Shown: piece after piece, positions 9,326-17,038 of the stretch
Numbering within the stretch: position 1 is the stretch's first letter
How the letters are laid out: each line of letters begins with the position of its first letter
Source of the DNA: Oscillatoria acuminata PCC 6304
GTDB taxonomy: Bacteria; Cyanobacteriota; Cyanobacteriia; Cyanobacteriales; Laspinemataceae
NCBI RefSeq assembly: GCF_000317105.1
Contig: NC_019693.1
Span: 6,573,227-6,637,226 of the forward strand
Direction of reading: 5' to 3'
DNA: 64,000 bases
Translations under genes and position numbers: made by a program
Notes under the pieces: model-generated
Databases searched by the model: none
What the model was told of the DNA's origin: nothing
The model's input: the letters and a program-made list of their open reading frames with translations, nothing else

Positions 9326-10072
9326 ATGCCAGATTTTCTGATTATCGGAACCCAAAAAGGAGGGACAACCTCTCTCTATAATTACTTAATTCAACATCCC
9401 CAAATTCTTCCCGCTTCTCAAAAAGAAGTGCATTTTTTTGACCTCAAGTTTCATCACGGAATCGACTGGTATCGCCAACAATTTCCTCCCCGAGAATCGA
9501 ACCCCTTGATGCTGACGGGAGAAGCGAGTCCTTATTATCTATTTCATCCCTTAGTTCCCCACCGGGTTAAGGAGTTATTTCCCCAGGTTAAGCTGATTGT
9601 GTTGCTCAGAAATCCAGTAGAGAGGGCCTGGTCTCATTATAATCATGAAGTGCGCTGGGGATTTGAAACCCTGTCTTTTGCGGAGGCGATCGCCCAAGAA
9701 CCCGCAAGACTCGCCGGGGAAGTGGAAAAAATGTGGGATGACCCCAACTATTATAGTTACAATCATCAACATTACACTTATTTATCCCGGGGAATGTATG
9801 GGAATCAACTCAAAAGTTGGATGGAACTTTTCCCTAAAGAGCAATTCTTAATTCGTTCAAGCGAAGCCTTTTATGCCAATCCTGCGGCCATCCTCTCTGA
9901 AACTTTGGCATTTTTAGGGTTACCCCTGATGGAAATTGCGGACTATCCCAAATACAATGCGGGAGAATATGCTACCCTGCCGGAGGGACTCCAATCCACC
10001 TTGAATCAATATTTTCAGCCGCACAACCAGCATCTTTTGGATGAATTTTCCTTGAATTTTTCTTGGGATTAA
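9326..10072 (+). CDS. Sulfotransferase (heparan-sulfate-sulfotransferase-like)
   Basis: The 248-residue protein starts with PDFLIIGTQKGGTTSLYNYL, the 5'-phosphosulfate-binding loop of PAPS-dependent sulfotransferases, and has LIVLLRNPVERAWSHYNHE near residue 92, the 3'-phosphate-binding R...S motif. YLSRGMYGNQLKSWMELFP also matches this family. Length is normal for bacterial members. The start ATG at 9326 sits immediately before the motif. It is the second sulfotransferase in the glycan locus, of a different subfamily from the one at 3268, which hints at two sulfation sites or acceptors. Confidence 0.88.
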   Translation: MPDFLIIGTQKGGTTSLYNYLIQHPQILPASQKEVHFFDLKFHHGIDWYRQQFPPRESNPLMLTGEASPYYLFHPLVPHRVKELFPQVKLIVLLRNPVERAWSHYNHEVRWGFETLSFAEAIAQEPARLAGEVEKMWDDPNYYSYNHQHYTYLSRGMYGNQLKSWMELFPKEQFLIRSSEAFYANPAAILSETLAFLGLPLMEIADYPKYNAGEYATLPEGLQSTLNQYFQPHNQHLLDEFSLNFSWD

Positions 10073-10159
10073 ATTACCAGAATGTGGTAAAAGAATGCGA
10101 GGGGATGGTCATCCCGGTAGAGAACCGGGGTGGAGAGTCGGTCATGAAAGTTCGCTTTA

Positions 10160-10903
10160 ATGTTGTCTAATTCGGAGGTGTACGACACCGCAATGGAAAA
10201 GACCAATCACGGCATTGACTATGAAGGGACCTGGGATGCTTACGCCGAGGTCTGGCAAAAGTTGCATCCCGAACTCGATCGCATTGGCGATGAATGGATT
10301 GGACAAGGGGCGGGGGCTGCCAGTACCCTAGCGGAATATGAAACCCTGATTGAACAGCGCTTCATTCAGCCTTATATCGGGCAGGAACATCAGGTTTTAG
10401 AAATCGGTGTGGGGGGTGGCAAAACTGGGGCATTGTTGCTGAAACACTGCAAAACGCTCATTTGTGCGGACATTTCTAGTAAAATGCTAGAGGCCACGCG
10501 ATCGCACCTTGGGGAGGAGCGCGTCAGCTATCTCAAACTCGATGGACTGACTCTCAAGGCGATCGCACCCCATTCTGTTGATATCTGTTTCTGTTACGAT
10601 ACGATGGTGCATTTGGAACCTCGCGATATCTTCAATTATTTGACACAAATTCCGGCCTTACTGCAAGGCGATCGCCTTTGTGTCTTTCACCATACCAACA
10701 TTCTCAGCGAATTAGGTTGGCAGAAGTTTTTGAGTGAATGGCATCTTAATTTACTGGGTCAACGTCACGGTTCGGCCTTCTCGGTAATGAGCGATCGCAT
10801 CATGGAAAAATTTCTCACCCATCTCAATTATGAAATTCTAGTCAAAGACACTCAGTCGGTTCCCCGAGATTGCGTTTGGGTCTGCAAAGCCCCAGAAGTT
10901 TAA
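10160..10903 (+). CDS. SAM-dependent methyltransferase
   Basis: A 247-residue class I methyltransferase. Motif I VLEIGVGGGKTGALL is near residue 77, the acidic end of strand 2 is LICADIS, and DICFCYDTMVHL is motif IV. The start is uncertain: ATG at 10160 gives the longest frame, but CGGAGG at about 10172 would favour a later start, GTG 10178 or ATG 10193, and the conserved fold begins after residue 20 either way. A glycan or sugar-nucleotide substrate is suggested only by its neighbours. Confidence 0.82.
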   Translation: MLSNSEVYDTAMEKTNHGIDYEGTWDAYAEVWQKLHPELDRIGDEWIGQGAGAASTLAEYETLIEQRFIQPYIGQEHQVLEIGVGGGKTGALLLKHCKTLICADISSKMLEATRSHLGEERVSYLKLDGLTLKAIAPHSVDICFCYDTMVHLEPRDIFNYLTQIPALLQGDRLCVFHHTNILSELGWQKFLSEWHLNLLGQRHGSAFSVMSDRIMEKFLTHLNYEILVKDTQSVPRDCVWVCKAPEV

Positions 10904-10914
10904 CCTCTCCCCCC

Positions 10915-11106
10915 TTAAGATTAGGAACAAAAGGGGGTTGGAGCATCCCAATTTGGACCCTCATCCCCCAACCCCTTCTCCCAAAAGGGGAGAAGGGGAG
11001 CAAGATTCAAAGTCCCTCTCCCCTTTTGGGCCGCCATCGATTTAGGGTGAGGGCAGCTTTCATGGGAATGCACTTATGATCTATCACTTTTTGTTCCTAA
11101 TCTTAA
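10915..11106. repeat. 192-bp structure with 18-bp perfect terminal inverted repeats
   Basis: TTAAGATTAGGAACAAAA at 10915-10932 is the exact reverse complement of 11089-11106. The interior contains a degenerate relative of the MITE at 9039 (GGAGCATCCCAATTTGG, a CCCCTTCTCC/GGAGAAGGGG hairpin, then AGCAAGATT). No clear target duplication flanks it. It may be a nested insertion or a large hairpin downstream of the methyltransferase gene. Confidence 0.55.
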
Positions 11107-11154
11107 TTTTTTCCCCTTATTTATTGTTTACCCTAACTGTTGCAACTATAGCTC

Positions 11155-12396
11155 ATGCAAATTCTCTTTCTGCACCCTAACTTTCCCGCCCAGTTTCGTC
11201 ATTTAGCCACCGTATTAGGCAGCAATCCTAACAATACAGTCGTTTTTGGCACCAAAAATGAACGCCCGGAATGGGTGATTCCTGGGGTCAAAAAAGCCTT
11301 GTTTTCCCCCAGCCGCGACCCCCATCCTGGCACTCATCATTATGTCCGTCCCCTAGAAAGTGCCGTGATTTATGGACAAGCGGTTTATCGCATGGCGGAA
11401 CAACTCAAAACCCAAGGATTTGTCCCCGATGTAATTTATGGTCATTCCGGTTGGGGTCCGACGACATTTGCCAAGGATATCTATCCCGAAACCCCGTTAA
11501 TGTGTTACTTTGAATGGTATTATCATGCCTACGGTTCCGATGCCAACTTTGACCCCAACGACCCCTTAAATGCGGATGATGTGGCTCGAATTCGCGTCAA
11601 AAACGCACCCATTTTAATCGATTTAGCCTCTTGCGATTGGGGCGTTTCTCCGACTTATTGGCAGCGATCGCAATTTCCCCCGGAATTTCATAGTAAAATC
11701 TCCGTCGTTCATGATGGCGTCGATACCGAGTATTTCAAACCCGAACCCGGGGCAAAATTAGTCCTCCCCAACCTAGATTTATCCCATGTAGATGAACTCG
11801 TGACTTATGTCGCCCGAGGCATGGAACCTTATCGCGGATTTCCAGAATTTATCGAAGCAGTGGGTTATATTCAGGAACGCCGTCCCAATTGTCATGTCGT
11901 CGTCGTCGGTTCCGATCGCGTTTGCTACGGCAAATCCCTCCCCAATGGGGAAACCTACAAAGACCATATGCTCAAAAAAGTCCCCCTCGATTTAACCCGG
12001 GTTCACTTTGTCGGTTCTTTGCCTTATGGATTATACTTAAAAGTCATTCAAGCATCGGACGTCCATATTTATCTCACGCGACCCTTTGTGTTATCTTGGT
12101 CCATGATTGAATCGATGTCCACAGGTTGCTTAGTCTTGGGGTCTGACACTCAACCCGTCCGAGAAGTGATCACCGATGGGGAAAATGGATTACTCGTAGA
12201 CTTTTTCTCACCCAAACAAATAGCCAGTCGCGTGGATGAAGTATTCAATCATCCGACTCGTATGGCAGAGATTCGTAAAAAAGCCCGAGAAACGGCGATC
12301 GAACGGTATGCCATGCCAACCTTACTCAAGCGCCATATTCAACTCATTGAAGATGTGGCTAGTGGTGTTTTAAATAACAAAAGTTTCACCGTTTAA
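11155..12396 (+). CDS. Family 4 glycosyltransferase
   Basis: A 413-residue GT-B fold enzyme. The N-terminal domain begins MQILFLHPNFPAQFRHLA, and the C-terminal domain carries the retaining GT4 signature SWSMIESMSTGCLVLGSDT with a downstream Glu (PVREVITDGENGLLVDF), which binds the donor nucleotide-sugar. VTYVARGMEPYRGFPEFIEA is the usual start of the second Rossmann domain. It closes the polysaccharide locus; after it the gene direction changes. Confidence 0.9.
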   Translation: MQILFLHPNFPAQFRHLATVLGSNPNNTVVFGTKNERPEWVIPGVKKALFSPSRDPHPGTHHYVRPLESAVIYGQAVYRMAEQLKTQGFVPDVIYGHSGWGPTTFAKDIYPETPLMCYFEWYYHAYGSDANFDPNDPLNADDVARIRVKNAPILIDLASCDWGVSPTYWQRSQFPPEFHSKISVVHDGVDTEYFKPEPGAKLVLPNLDLSHVDELVTYVARGMEPYRGFPEFIEAVGYIQERRPNCHVVVVGSDRVCYGKSLPNGETYKDHMLKKVPLDLTRVHFVGSLPYGLYLKVIQASDVHIYLTRPFVLSWSMIESMSTGCLVLGSDTQPVREVITDGENGLLVDFFSPKQIASRVDEVFNHPTRMAEIRKKARETAIERYAMPTLLKRHIQLIEDVASGVLNNKSFTV

Positions 12397-12443
12397 AGCT
12401 GTAGGGGTGATTCCCGAATCGCCCCGGATTGTTTGAATCGAGC

Positions 12444-12500
12444 AAAAACCCGCACCCTGAAGGGTGGGGCTATACAGACAAAGCCCGCCTGCGCGGGCTA
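12444..12500 (-). repeat. Dispersed double-hairpin repeat, copy 2 (left arm around the permease gene)
   Basis: 57 bp whose reverse complement matches 13900-13956 at 56 of 57 positions. It contains AGCCCGC-GCAG-GCGGGCT and CACCCT-GA-AGGGTG hairpins. It ends 12 bases from the permease stop codon and may also act as that gene's transcription or mRNA end. Confidence 0.85.
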
Positions 12501-12511
12501 AGAGTATAAAG

Positions 12512-13855
12512 CTAATTCATTCCAAAAAATGACCCGTAAATAATTCCACTTAGGGTTGCCATGACTACCACTAAGGTCACAAATACAATGGTTTTTTGGG
12601 TTCCGATAATGCTGCGAATTACCAACATATTGGGCAAGGATAAAGCCGGTCCTGCTAACAATAACGCTAAAGCTGGACCTTGACCCATGCCATTGCCGAT
12701 TAATCCTTGTAAAATCGGCACTTCGGTTAAGGTGGCAAAGTACATGAATGCACCAGCGATCGCAGCAAAAAAGTTGGCAAAGAGAGAATTTCCACCCACC
12801 GCCTGCACTACCCATTCTGAGGGAATCAAGGCTTCATGATCCGGACGCCCTAATAACGCCCCGGCAATTAACACCCCAAATAATAATAGGGGTAAAATTT
12901 GTTTCGCATAATCCCAAGACAATTCAAACCATTCCCCCGCTTCCTCTTTATTGGTACTGGTTAACCAAGACAACCCGACAACTGCAAAGGAGAAGGGAAT
13001 CAGCGGTTGGCTGGAGAATTGCCAAGAGAGAATGGCGGTAATCACCACAATTAAAGTCACCTTACCGGGATTGAGATGAAACCAGGCGATCGCAATTCCC
13101 GCTAAAGCCAAACCCAACAGGCTAGTAATCCACCATTTTACCCCATAAATTGCCGCCCAAATCCCCTGATTGGTATCCGGTTGCGCCCAATTGGCAAAGA
13201 CCAAAATCCCCACGAGAACCGCAAAAAATAGGGCAGTTTGCCAGAGGGGACGAATGCTTTCTGCGTCTGATAATAGAGTTTTAGCCTGAATGTTTTGGGG
13301 GGGTTCATGACGGAAAATCCACTGCATCGTTAAGCCAATCACAATACTGAATAAAATCGCGCCGATTGCCCGGGCAATTCCCAGTGGTAACCCTAAAATT
13401 CGGGCAGTGAGGATGATAGCGAGGATATTAATTGCTGGACCCGAATACAAAAAGGCGACTGCCGGACCCAAACCCGCCCCCATCCGATAAATTCCCGCAA
13501 ATAAAGGCAACACCGTACAGGAACAAACGGCTAAAATTGTACCGGATATCGAAGCCACACCATAAGCAAGAATCGGATTTGCCTCGGCCCCGAGATATTT
13601 CATCACCCCATCTTCGCTGATAAAAACAGCAATGGCCCCGGCAATAAAAAACGAGGGAATCAAGCATAACAAAATGTGTTCTTGAGCATACCATCGGACC
13701 AAATACAGTGCTTCCCAAACTGAATTCCGCAGCCGTTCTGACTGCTGCAAGGCTTCAATCGGTAGATAAAAGCAAAGTAAAAAAACCGCAACAATTACGG
13801 ACAGTGGCTTCCACTGTTCTTTCCAAAACGGTGAAACTTGCATGAATTTTTCCAT
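12512..13855 (-). CDS. ArsP/SO_0444-type permease (putative metal or metalloid efflux)
   Basis: A 447-residue, highly hydrophobic protein with about ten membrane segments. ISGTILAVCSCTVLPLFAGIYRMGAGLGPAVAFLYSGP contains the Cys pair and Gly-rich loop of the PF03773 permease family; the second half repeats the pattern with MYFATLTEVPILQGLIGNGMGQGPALALLLAGPALSLPN. Family members export methylated arsenicals (ArsP) or, as annotated, copper and zinc (SO_0444 group). Upstream on the same strand are a CxxC thioredoxin-like gene, a DUF442 gene and a MerR regulator, which supports a thiophilic substrate. The gene is tightly bracketed by the 57-bp inverted repeats. Substrate unknown. Confidence 0.82.
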   Translation of the reverse strand: MEKFMQVSPFWKEQWKPLSVIVAVFLLCFYLPIEALQQSERLRNSVWEALYLVRWYAQEHILLCLIPSFFIAGAIAVFISEDGVMKYLGAEANPILAYGVASISGTILAVCSCTVLPLFAGIYRMGAGLGPAVAFLYSGPAINILAIILTARILGLPLGIARAIGAILFSIVIGLTMQWIFRHEPPQNIQAKTLLSDAESIRPLWQTALFFAVLVGILVFANWAQPDTNQGIWAAIYGVKWWITSLLGLALAGIAIAWFHLNPGKVTLIVVITAILSWQFSSQPLIPFSFAVVGLSWLTSTNKEEAGEWFELSWDYAKQILPLLLFGVLIAGALLGRPDHEALIPSEWVVQAVGGNSLFANFFAAIAGAFMYFATLTEVPILQGLIGNGMGQGPALALLLAGPALSLPNMLVIRSIIGTQKTIVFVTLVVVMATLSGIIYGSFFGMN

Positions 13856-13899
13856 GAATTAATGCCAAATTTACTGCTCAAAAACCTACTTTATTCTTT

Positions 13900-13956
13900 A
13901 GCCCGCGCAGGCGGGCTTTGTCTGTATAGCCCCACCCTTGAGGGTGCGGGTTTTTA
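13900..13956 (+). repeat. Dispersed double-hairpin repeat, copy 3 (right arm around the permease gene)
   Basis: Inverted partner of 12444-12500 with a single mismatch. It lies between the thioredoxin-like gene and the permease gene, which otherwise would form one operon. The G+C-rich stems could cause partial termination or stabilise upstream mRNA. Confidence 0.85.
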
Positions 13957-13961
13957 TAGAA

Positions 13962-14204
13962 TTAACCCATCAGATAGGGTTGAATTTGTTCGGAGGTGGC
14001 AACTTTCCCCTGACTCACGAGGGTGTCATTAACCATCAAGGCTGGAGTTTTCATCACTCCGCGTTCAGCAATTTGCATCGGGTCCGTAATATGGAGGACT
14101 TCCGCCTCTAGGTTCAGGGTGGCGATCGCCTCTTTGGCATTCGCTTCCAATTGCTGACACTTCTTACAACCCGTTCCTAACACTTCTACTTTGATAACAC
14201 TCAT
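13962..14204 (-). CDS. Small thioredoxin-like protein (redox-active disulfide protein)
   Basis: 80 residues beginning SVIKVEVLGTGCKKCQQLEANAKEA, a thioredoxin-fold N-terminus with the redox motif C-K-K-C at about residues 13-16. The later VMKTPALMVND carries the cis-Pro. Proteins of this family (thioredoxin_3) are encoded beside ArsP/SO_0444 permeases in many bacteria, and probably hand metal or electrons to the permease or reduce its cysteines; this role is inference. SD-like AAGGAG precedes the ATG at 14204. Confidence 0.87.
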   Translation of the reverse strand: MSVIKVEVLGTGCKKCQQLEANAKEAIATLNLEAEVLHITDPMQIAERGVMKTPALMVNDTLVSQGKVATSEQIQPYLMG

Positions 14205-14248
14205 TTGAACACTCCTTTTTGATTCAATTAAATCCGGATAAAACCCCT

Positions 14249-14668
14249 TTACTGAAAATAACTTTCAGCAAAAGTAGCGAGGGGACAATTGGGTTTTTGA
14301 GGAATTTCTAACGCTTCCCGTTGCTGTAAATATTCGGCCTTCGTCCAACCTTCTTTTTGCCCTAGATTGAGTAGAGTAAAGACCCCCGCCCGTAGGCCAG
14401 AAGCACATCGGGTATAGACGGGTTTTTCCGCCGTCTGAAGTGCAGTTTTAAAGGCGTTAAATGTTTCATCATTCAGGGTTTGCATGGAGACGGGAACGCT
14501 CAGATATGCCAATCCCACGCCCTTCACGGTTTCCTGATCCAGTTGGGTTCCTTCCGCTGCGGGACATAAATCAATCACGGTTTTATAGCCGGTGGCGGCC
14601 AGATTTTCTAAGGATTGAACATCCTCATTGGAACCAATGGCGAGGGTATCGGTAATTGTTTTAAACAT
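14249..14668 (-). CDS. DUF442 / beta-lactamase-hydrolase-like phosphatase-fold protein
   Basis: 139 residues from ATG 14668, which is preceded by AGGAGAG; the longer frame to 14755 would run through the promoter and operator. TDTLAIGSNEDVQSLENLAATG at the start and YTRCASGLRAGVFTLL near residue 95 give the C-x4-R loop (C-A-S-G-L-R) of the protein-tyrosine-phosphatase-like DUF442 family. The Cys nucleophile and Arg are kept. The family is often linked to sulfide or metal stress loci as Blh-type proteins. It is the first gene behind a MerR-type promoter. Confidence 0.8.
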   Translation of the reverse strand: MFKTITDTLAIGSNEDVQSLENLAATGYKTVIDLCPAAEGTQLDQETVKGVGLAYLSVPVSMQTLNDETFNAFKTALQTAEKPVYTRCASGLRAGVFTLLNLGQKEGWTKAEYLQQREALEIPQKPNCPLATFAESYFQ

Positions 14669-14706
14669 TAAAAACTCTCCTGACTTTGGGTTTCGCTGTG
14701 AATTAC

Positions 14707-14742
14707 CTTCAGCGTAAGCCCTATACCTAGGTATAAAGTCAA
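14707..14742 (-). promoter_or_regulatory. MerR-type promoter/operator in front of the DUF442-thioredoxin-permease genes
   Basis: Read on the minus strand, TTGACT (-35, 14737-14742) is followed by the perfect 14-bp palindrome TATACCTAGGTATA (14722-14735) and then a weak -10 (TACGCT) at an overlong spacing of about 20 bases. A palindrome centred in a stretched spacer is the classic architecture of MerR-family activated promoters. It lies between the MerR gene and its first target. Confidence 0.75.
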
Positions 14743-14771
14743 GGGGTTTGCTCAAAAATTTTGAAAATTGT

Positions 14772-15191
14772 TCAGGATGGTCCCTCTTGCGCTTCCAGGA
14801 CCGTACATTCCTTGGCGGTATTCAGCGGATCCAGATTGGCGCGACAGCGATCGGCTAGAGGGACCAGTTCATCCCGCAACCCTTGCAACTGGCGAATTTT
14901 CTCCTCAATCCCCTGAACTTTCTGGTTGAGTCGGTCATAAACCGCTTGACAAGTGAGCGATCGGCCCTCTCTTAAAGCCAAAATTTCCTTAATTTCATCC
15001 AGGGTTAACCCCAAGGATTTCGCACGCACAATAAACGCCAGACGGTCCAAATCCGCCTGAGAAAACAGCCGATAACCCGCCTCTGTGCGTTGCGGAGAAG
15101 GGATTAATCCAATGCGTTCATAAAAGTAAAGCGTTTGGGTATTGAGTCCCAGACGACGAGAGACTTCGCCAATGTGGAACATAGTTTTCAC
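14772..15191 (-). CDS. MerR-family metal-responsive regulator
   Basis: 139 residues. The N-terminus FHIGEVSRRLGLNTQTLYFYERIGLI is the winged-helix DNA-binding domain of MerR activators, followed by a long dimerisation helix (VQGIEEKIRQLQGLRDEL). Cysteines at residues 81, 116 and 129 closely mirror the three metal-ligand cysteines of MerR (82, 117, 126), so a soft metal or metalloid such as Hg, Zn, Cd, Pb or As is the likely inducer. No mer, znt or cad gene is nearby; the regulated operon is the DUF442-thioredoxin-permease set. A second inverted repeat upstream suggests autoregulation. Confidence 0.88.
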   Translation of the reverse strand: MKTMFHIGEVSRRLGLNTQTLYFYERIGLIPSPQRTEAGYRLFSQADLDRLAFIVRAKSLGLTLDEIKEILALREGRSLTCQAVYDRLNQKVQGIEEKIRQLQGLRDELVPLADRCRANLDPLNTAKECTVLEAQEGPS

Positions 15192-15211
15192 TCCATAATC
15201 ATCCGATAAGT

Positions 15212-15233
15212 CTATACTAATCTGTCAGTATAG
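15212..15233 (-). promoter_or_regulatory. Possible autoregulatory operator of the MerR gene
   Basis: CTATACT-8 nt-AGTATAG is a perfect 7-bp inverted repeat 20 bases upstream of the MerR start codon. It shares the TATAC half-site core with the palindrome at 14722-14735, which supports binding by the same regulator. Confidence 0.5.
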
Positions 15234-15607
15234 TCACGCGGGATAACCGGGTTTTTTAATAAAATTTCTGCCGAATTTGCCATCAATGAGGGCTGGAAAT
15301 CCGGTTTCTGTTCCCTGGAATCTCATCCTGTATCGAGATCGAGGAAAAACCCCTGATAGGAACTGTGCAGATTCACTGCCATGCAATTCAGAGTTATGTG
15401 AGGGGAATCACGATTAAGGTTAGGGAGAATCCAAACGACAGATGGTGAACAAAAGATAGTCGATATATATACTCAATCGCAGCTTATACTCTAATTAAAT
15501 TGGCAACCGCTAAAGGGCGCGGATACTAACCGGAATCAATGTTACCCTAAATTGCTCCAATCTATCCTTTTTAAATAGATTGGAGCAAAGTTTTCTATAA
15601 ATCCTGA
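15234..15607. other. Intergenic stretch between the MerR gene and rca
   Basis: No convincing ORF on either strand. The only clear structure is the hairpin at 15552-15588. The two flanking genes run in the same direction. Confidence 0.5.
15552..15588 (-). terminator. Strong hairpin downstream of rca
   Basis: TTGCTCCAATCTAT and its perfect reverse complement are separated by a 9-base loop, 20 bases beyond the rca stop codon. Only a short T run follows on the minus strand, so it may act as an mRNA-end structure as much as a Rho-independent terminator. Confidence 0.65.
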
Positions 15608-16915
15608 CTAATCAGGACGTTGGATGATGGTTTCCATGACTCGGCGCTTATTTGCATCAATTCCAAAGAGGCGAACATATTCCCCGGCATAGTTTGCTAA
15701 ACAGGATTCTAAGGAGGCGATCGCCTCGGATTCATTCCCCGTTTGAATGCATCCGCAACTTTGCCAGGACCCCGTTCTAAACCGACGGCGATCGACGTGC
15801 TCAATGCCAATCGGATAACCTTGTGATACTAACTGTCGGATTTGTTTCACTGCATCCAAGTCTAAGGTAGCAGTAGCGGATTGAGGTGGATTTTGAAGAC
15901 GAGACACTTCCACCGAGGGAGAACCGTTGGATGCAGTGGGTTGAGCATTAAAACCCGAATTTTCCTGACGGATGCCATTCCCCGAGGCAGGGGGTTGTCC
16001 CGGCATAAACCCATAGCGTTGTGCGGTGTGACTTTCTGCCAAAGAACGGTTATAAGCAGCAACCAATCGCAACTCTTGAATATGTTGCTGTTCTTTCACC
16101 ATTTGTTCCCCTTTTTCTATCAGGTGTTCCAGGCGAAAATCGGGTTTAATAAAGCTATGCTTTTCCGTACTGTTGGCAACTTTTAGGCCAATTTTATCAA
16201 AGCCAGTTTGTTCAATAAATGCCAAAATTTGCTCATCGTAAATACTGGCTCGTAAGGCACTAAAAAAGTCAATGGATTGGCCTTCAAATTTAGACACCAG
16301 TTGTTCAATTTGTTGACGGTTTAGTCCATCCGGTGTAAAAATTCCATTGACAATTTCTAATCGGTCCTCTCGATTGGGTTCCCAATAGAATTTGTCCATG
16401 CGTCCATCGCGAACTAAGGGGGCATACAGGGTCCCAAAGTCATTGCCCGTCACAATAATGGGCACCCGAGGCAATGGTTCACTATCGTAGCTACCGGGAA
16501 GCTGGACATTGGTGGGATTATCGGCAATATTCATCAATGTGGCATTGACTAATTGCGTATTAACGGTATATTGGGTTCCGCTATCCACTCGTCCGGCACC
16601 GGCATCAATATCATTAATCATTAACACGGCTAATTTGCCATGTTTGGTAATAATATCCGCTGCTTCTCGATACCTAAAGCGGACTAACCTAGAAGGGTCC
16701 CCCGCATCTGGGCTTTCTAATTCCCCAGCGGATAAATGAATCGCTTGGACTTTCATCCGTTGGAAAACTAATTCACATTGGAAGGATTTTCCTTCTCCTT
16801 TGTGACCATGAATCCCTAAAATTAGCGGGGCGTTAATGCCCGGTAAATCGAGGAAATTTTTGGTAATATGAACTGCTAATTTGTTAAGGAATCTGGGGGC
16901 GATATAATAAGTCAT
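15608..16915 (-). CDS. rca: Rubisco activase with RbcS-like C-terminal domain
   Basis: 435 residues from ATG 16915, where the family N-terminus MTYYIAPRFLNKLAVHITKN begins; a longer frame to 17005 adds a non-conserved leader. Walker A GIHGHKGEGKSF, Walker B LAVLMINDIDAG and VPIIVTGNDFGTLY with VRDGRMDKFYW identify the AAA+ ATPase of Rubisco activase, which removes inhibitory sugar phosphates from Rubisco. The last 85 residues (IRQLVSQGYPIGIEHVDRRR onward) are a small-subunit-like module as found in CcmM, which in cyanobacteria recruits the activase to Rubisco condensates or carboxysomes; it has a C-G-C pair. A Gln/Pro/Ser-rich linker joins the two. It lies 123 bases behind prfC, on the same strand as bicA. 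Confidence 0.93.
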   Translation of the reverse strand: MTYYIAPRFLNKLAVHITKNFLDLPGINAPLILGIHGHKGEGKSFQCELVFQRMKVQAIHLSAGELESPDAGDPSRLVRFRYREAADIITKHGKLAVLMINDIDAGAGRVDSGTQYTVNTQLVNATLMNIADNPTNVQLPGSYDSEPLPRVPIIVTGNDFGTLYAPLVRDGRMDKFYWEPNREDRLEIVNGIFTPDGLNRQQIEQLVSKFEGQSIDFFSALRASIYDEQILAFIEQTGFDKIGLKVANSTEKHSFIKPDFRLEHLIEKGEQMVKEQQHIQELRLVAAYNRSLAESHTAQRYGFMPGQPPASGNGIRQENSGFNAQPTASNGSPSVEVSRLQNPPQSATATLDLDAVKQIRQLVSQGYPIGIEHVDRRRFRTGSWQSCGCIQTGNESEAIASLESCLANYAGEYVRLFGIDANKRRVMETIIQRPD

Positions 16916-17038
16916 GAGAGTAGAGTGAATCGGACAAGATAAAAGGGTAGAGAACGGGTGCGTCAGTCTGCTTTTAATTAAAACAATTATTTGAGCATCT
17001 GACACACCTTATTACAATTTTAACGCTCCTCAAAAGGA

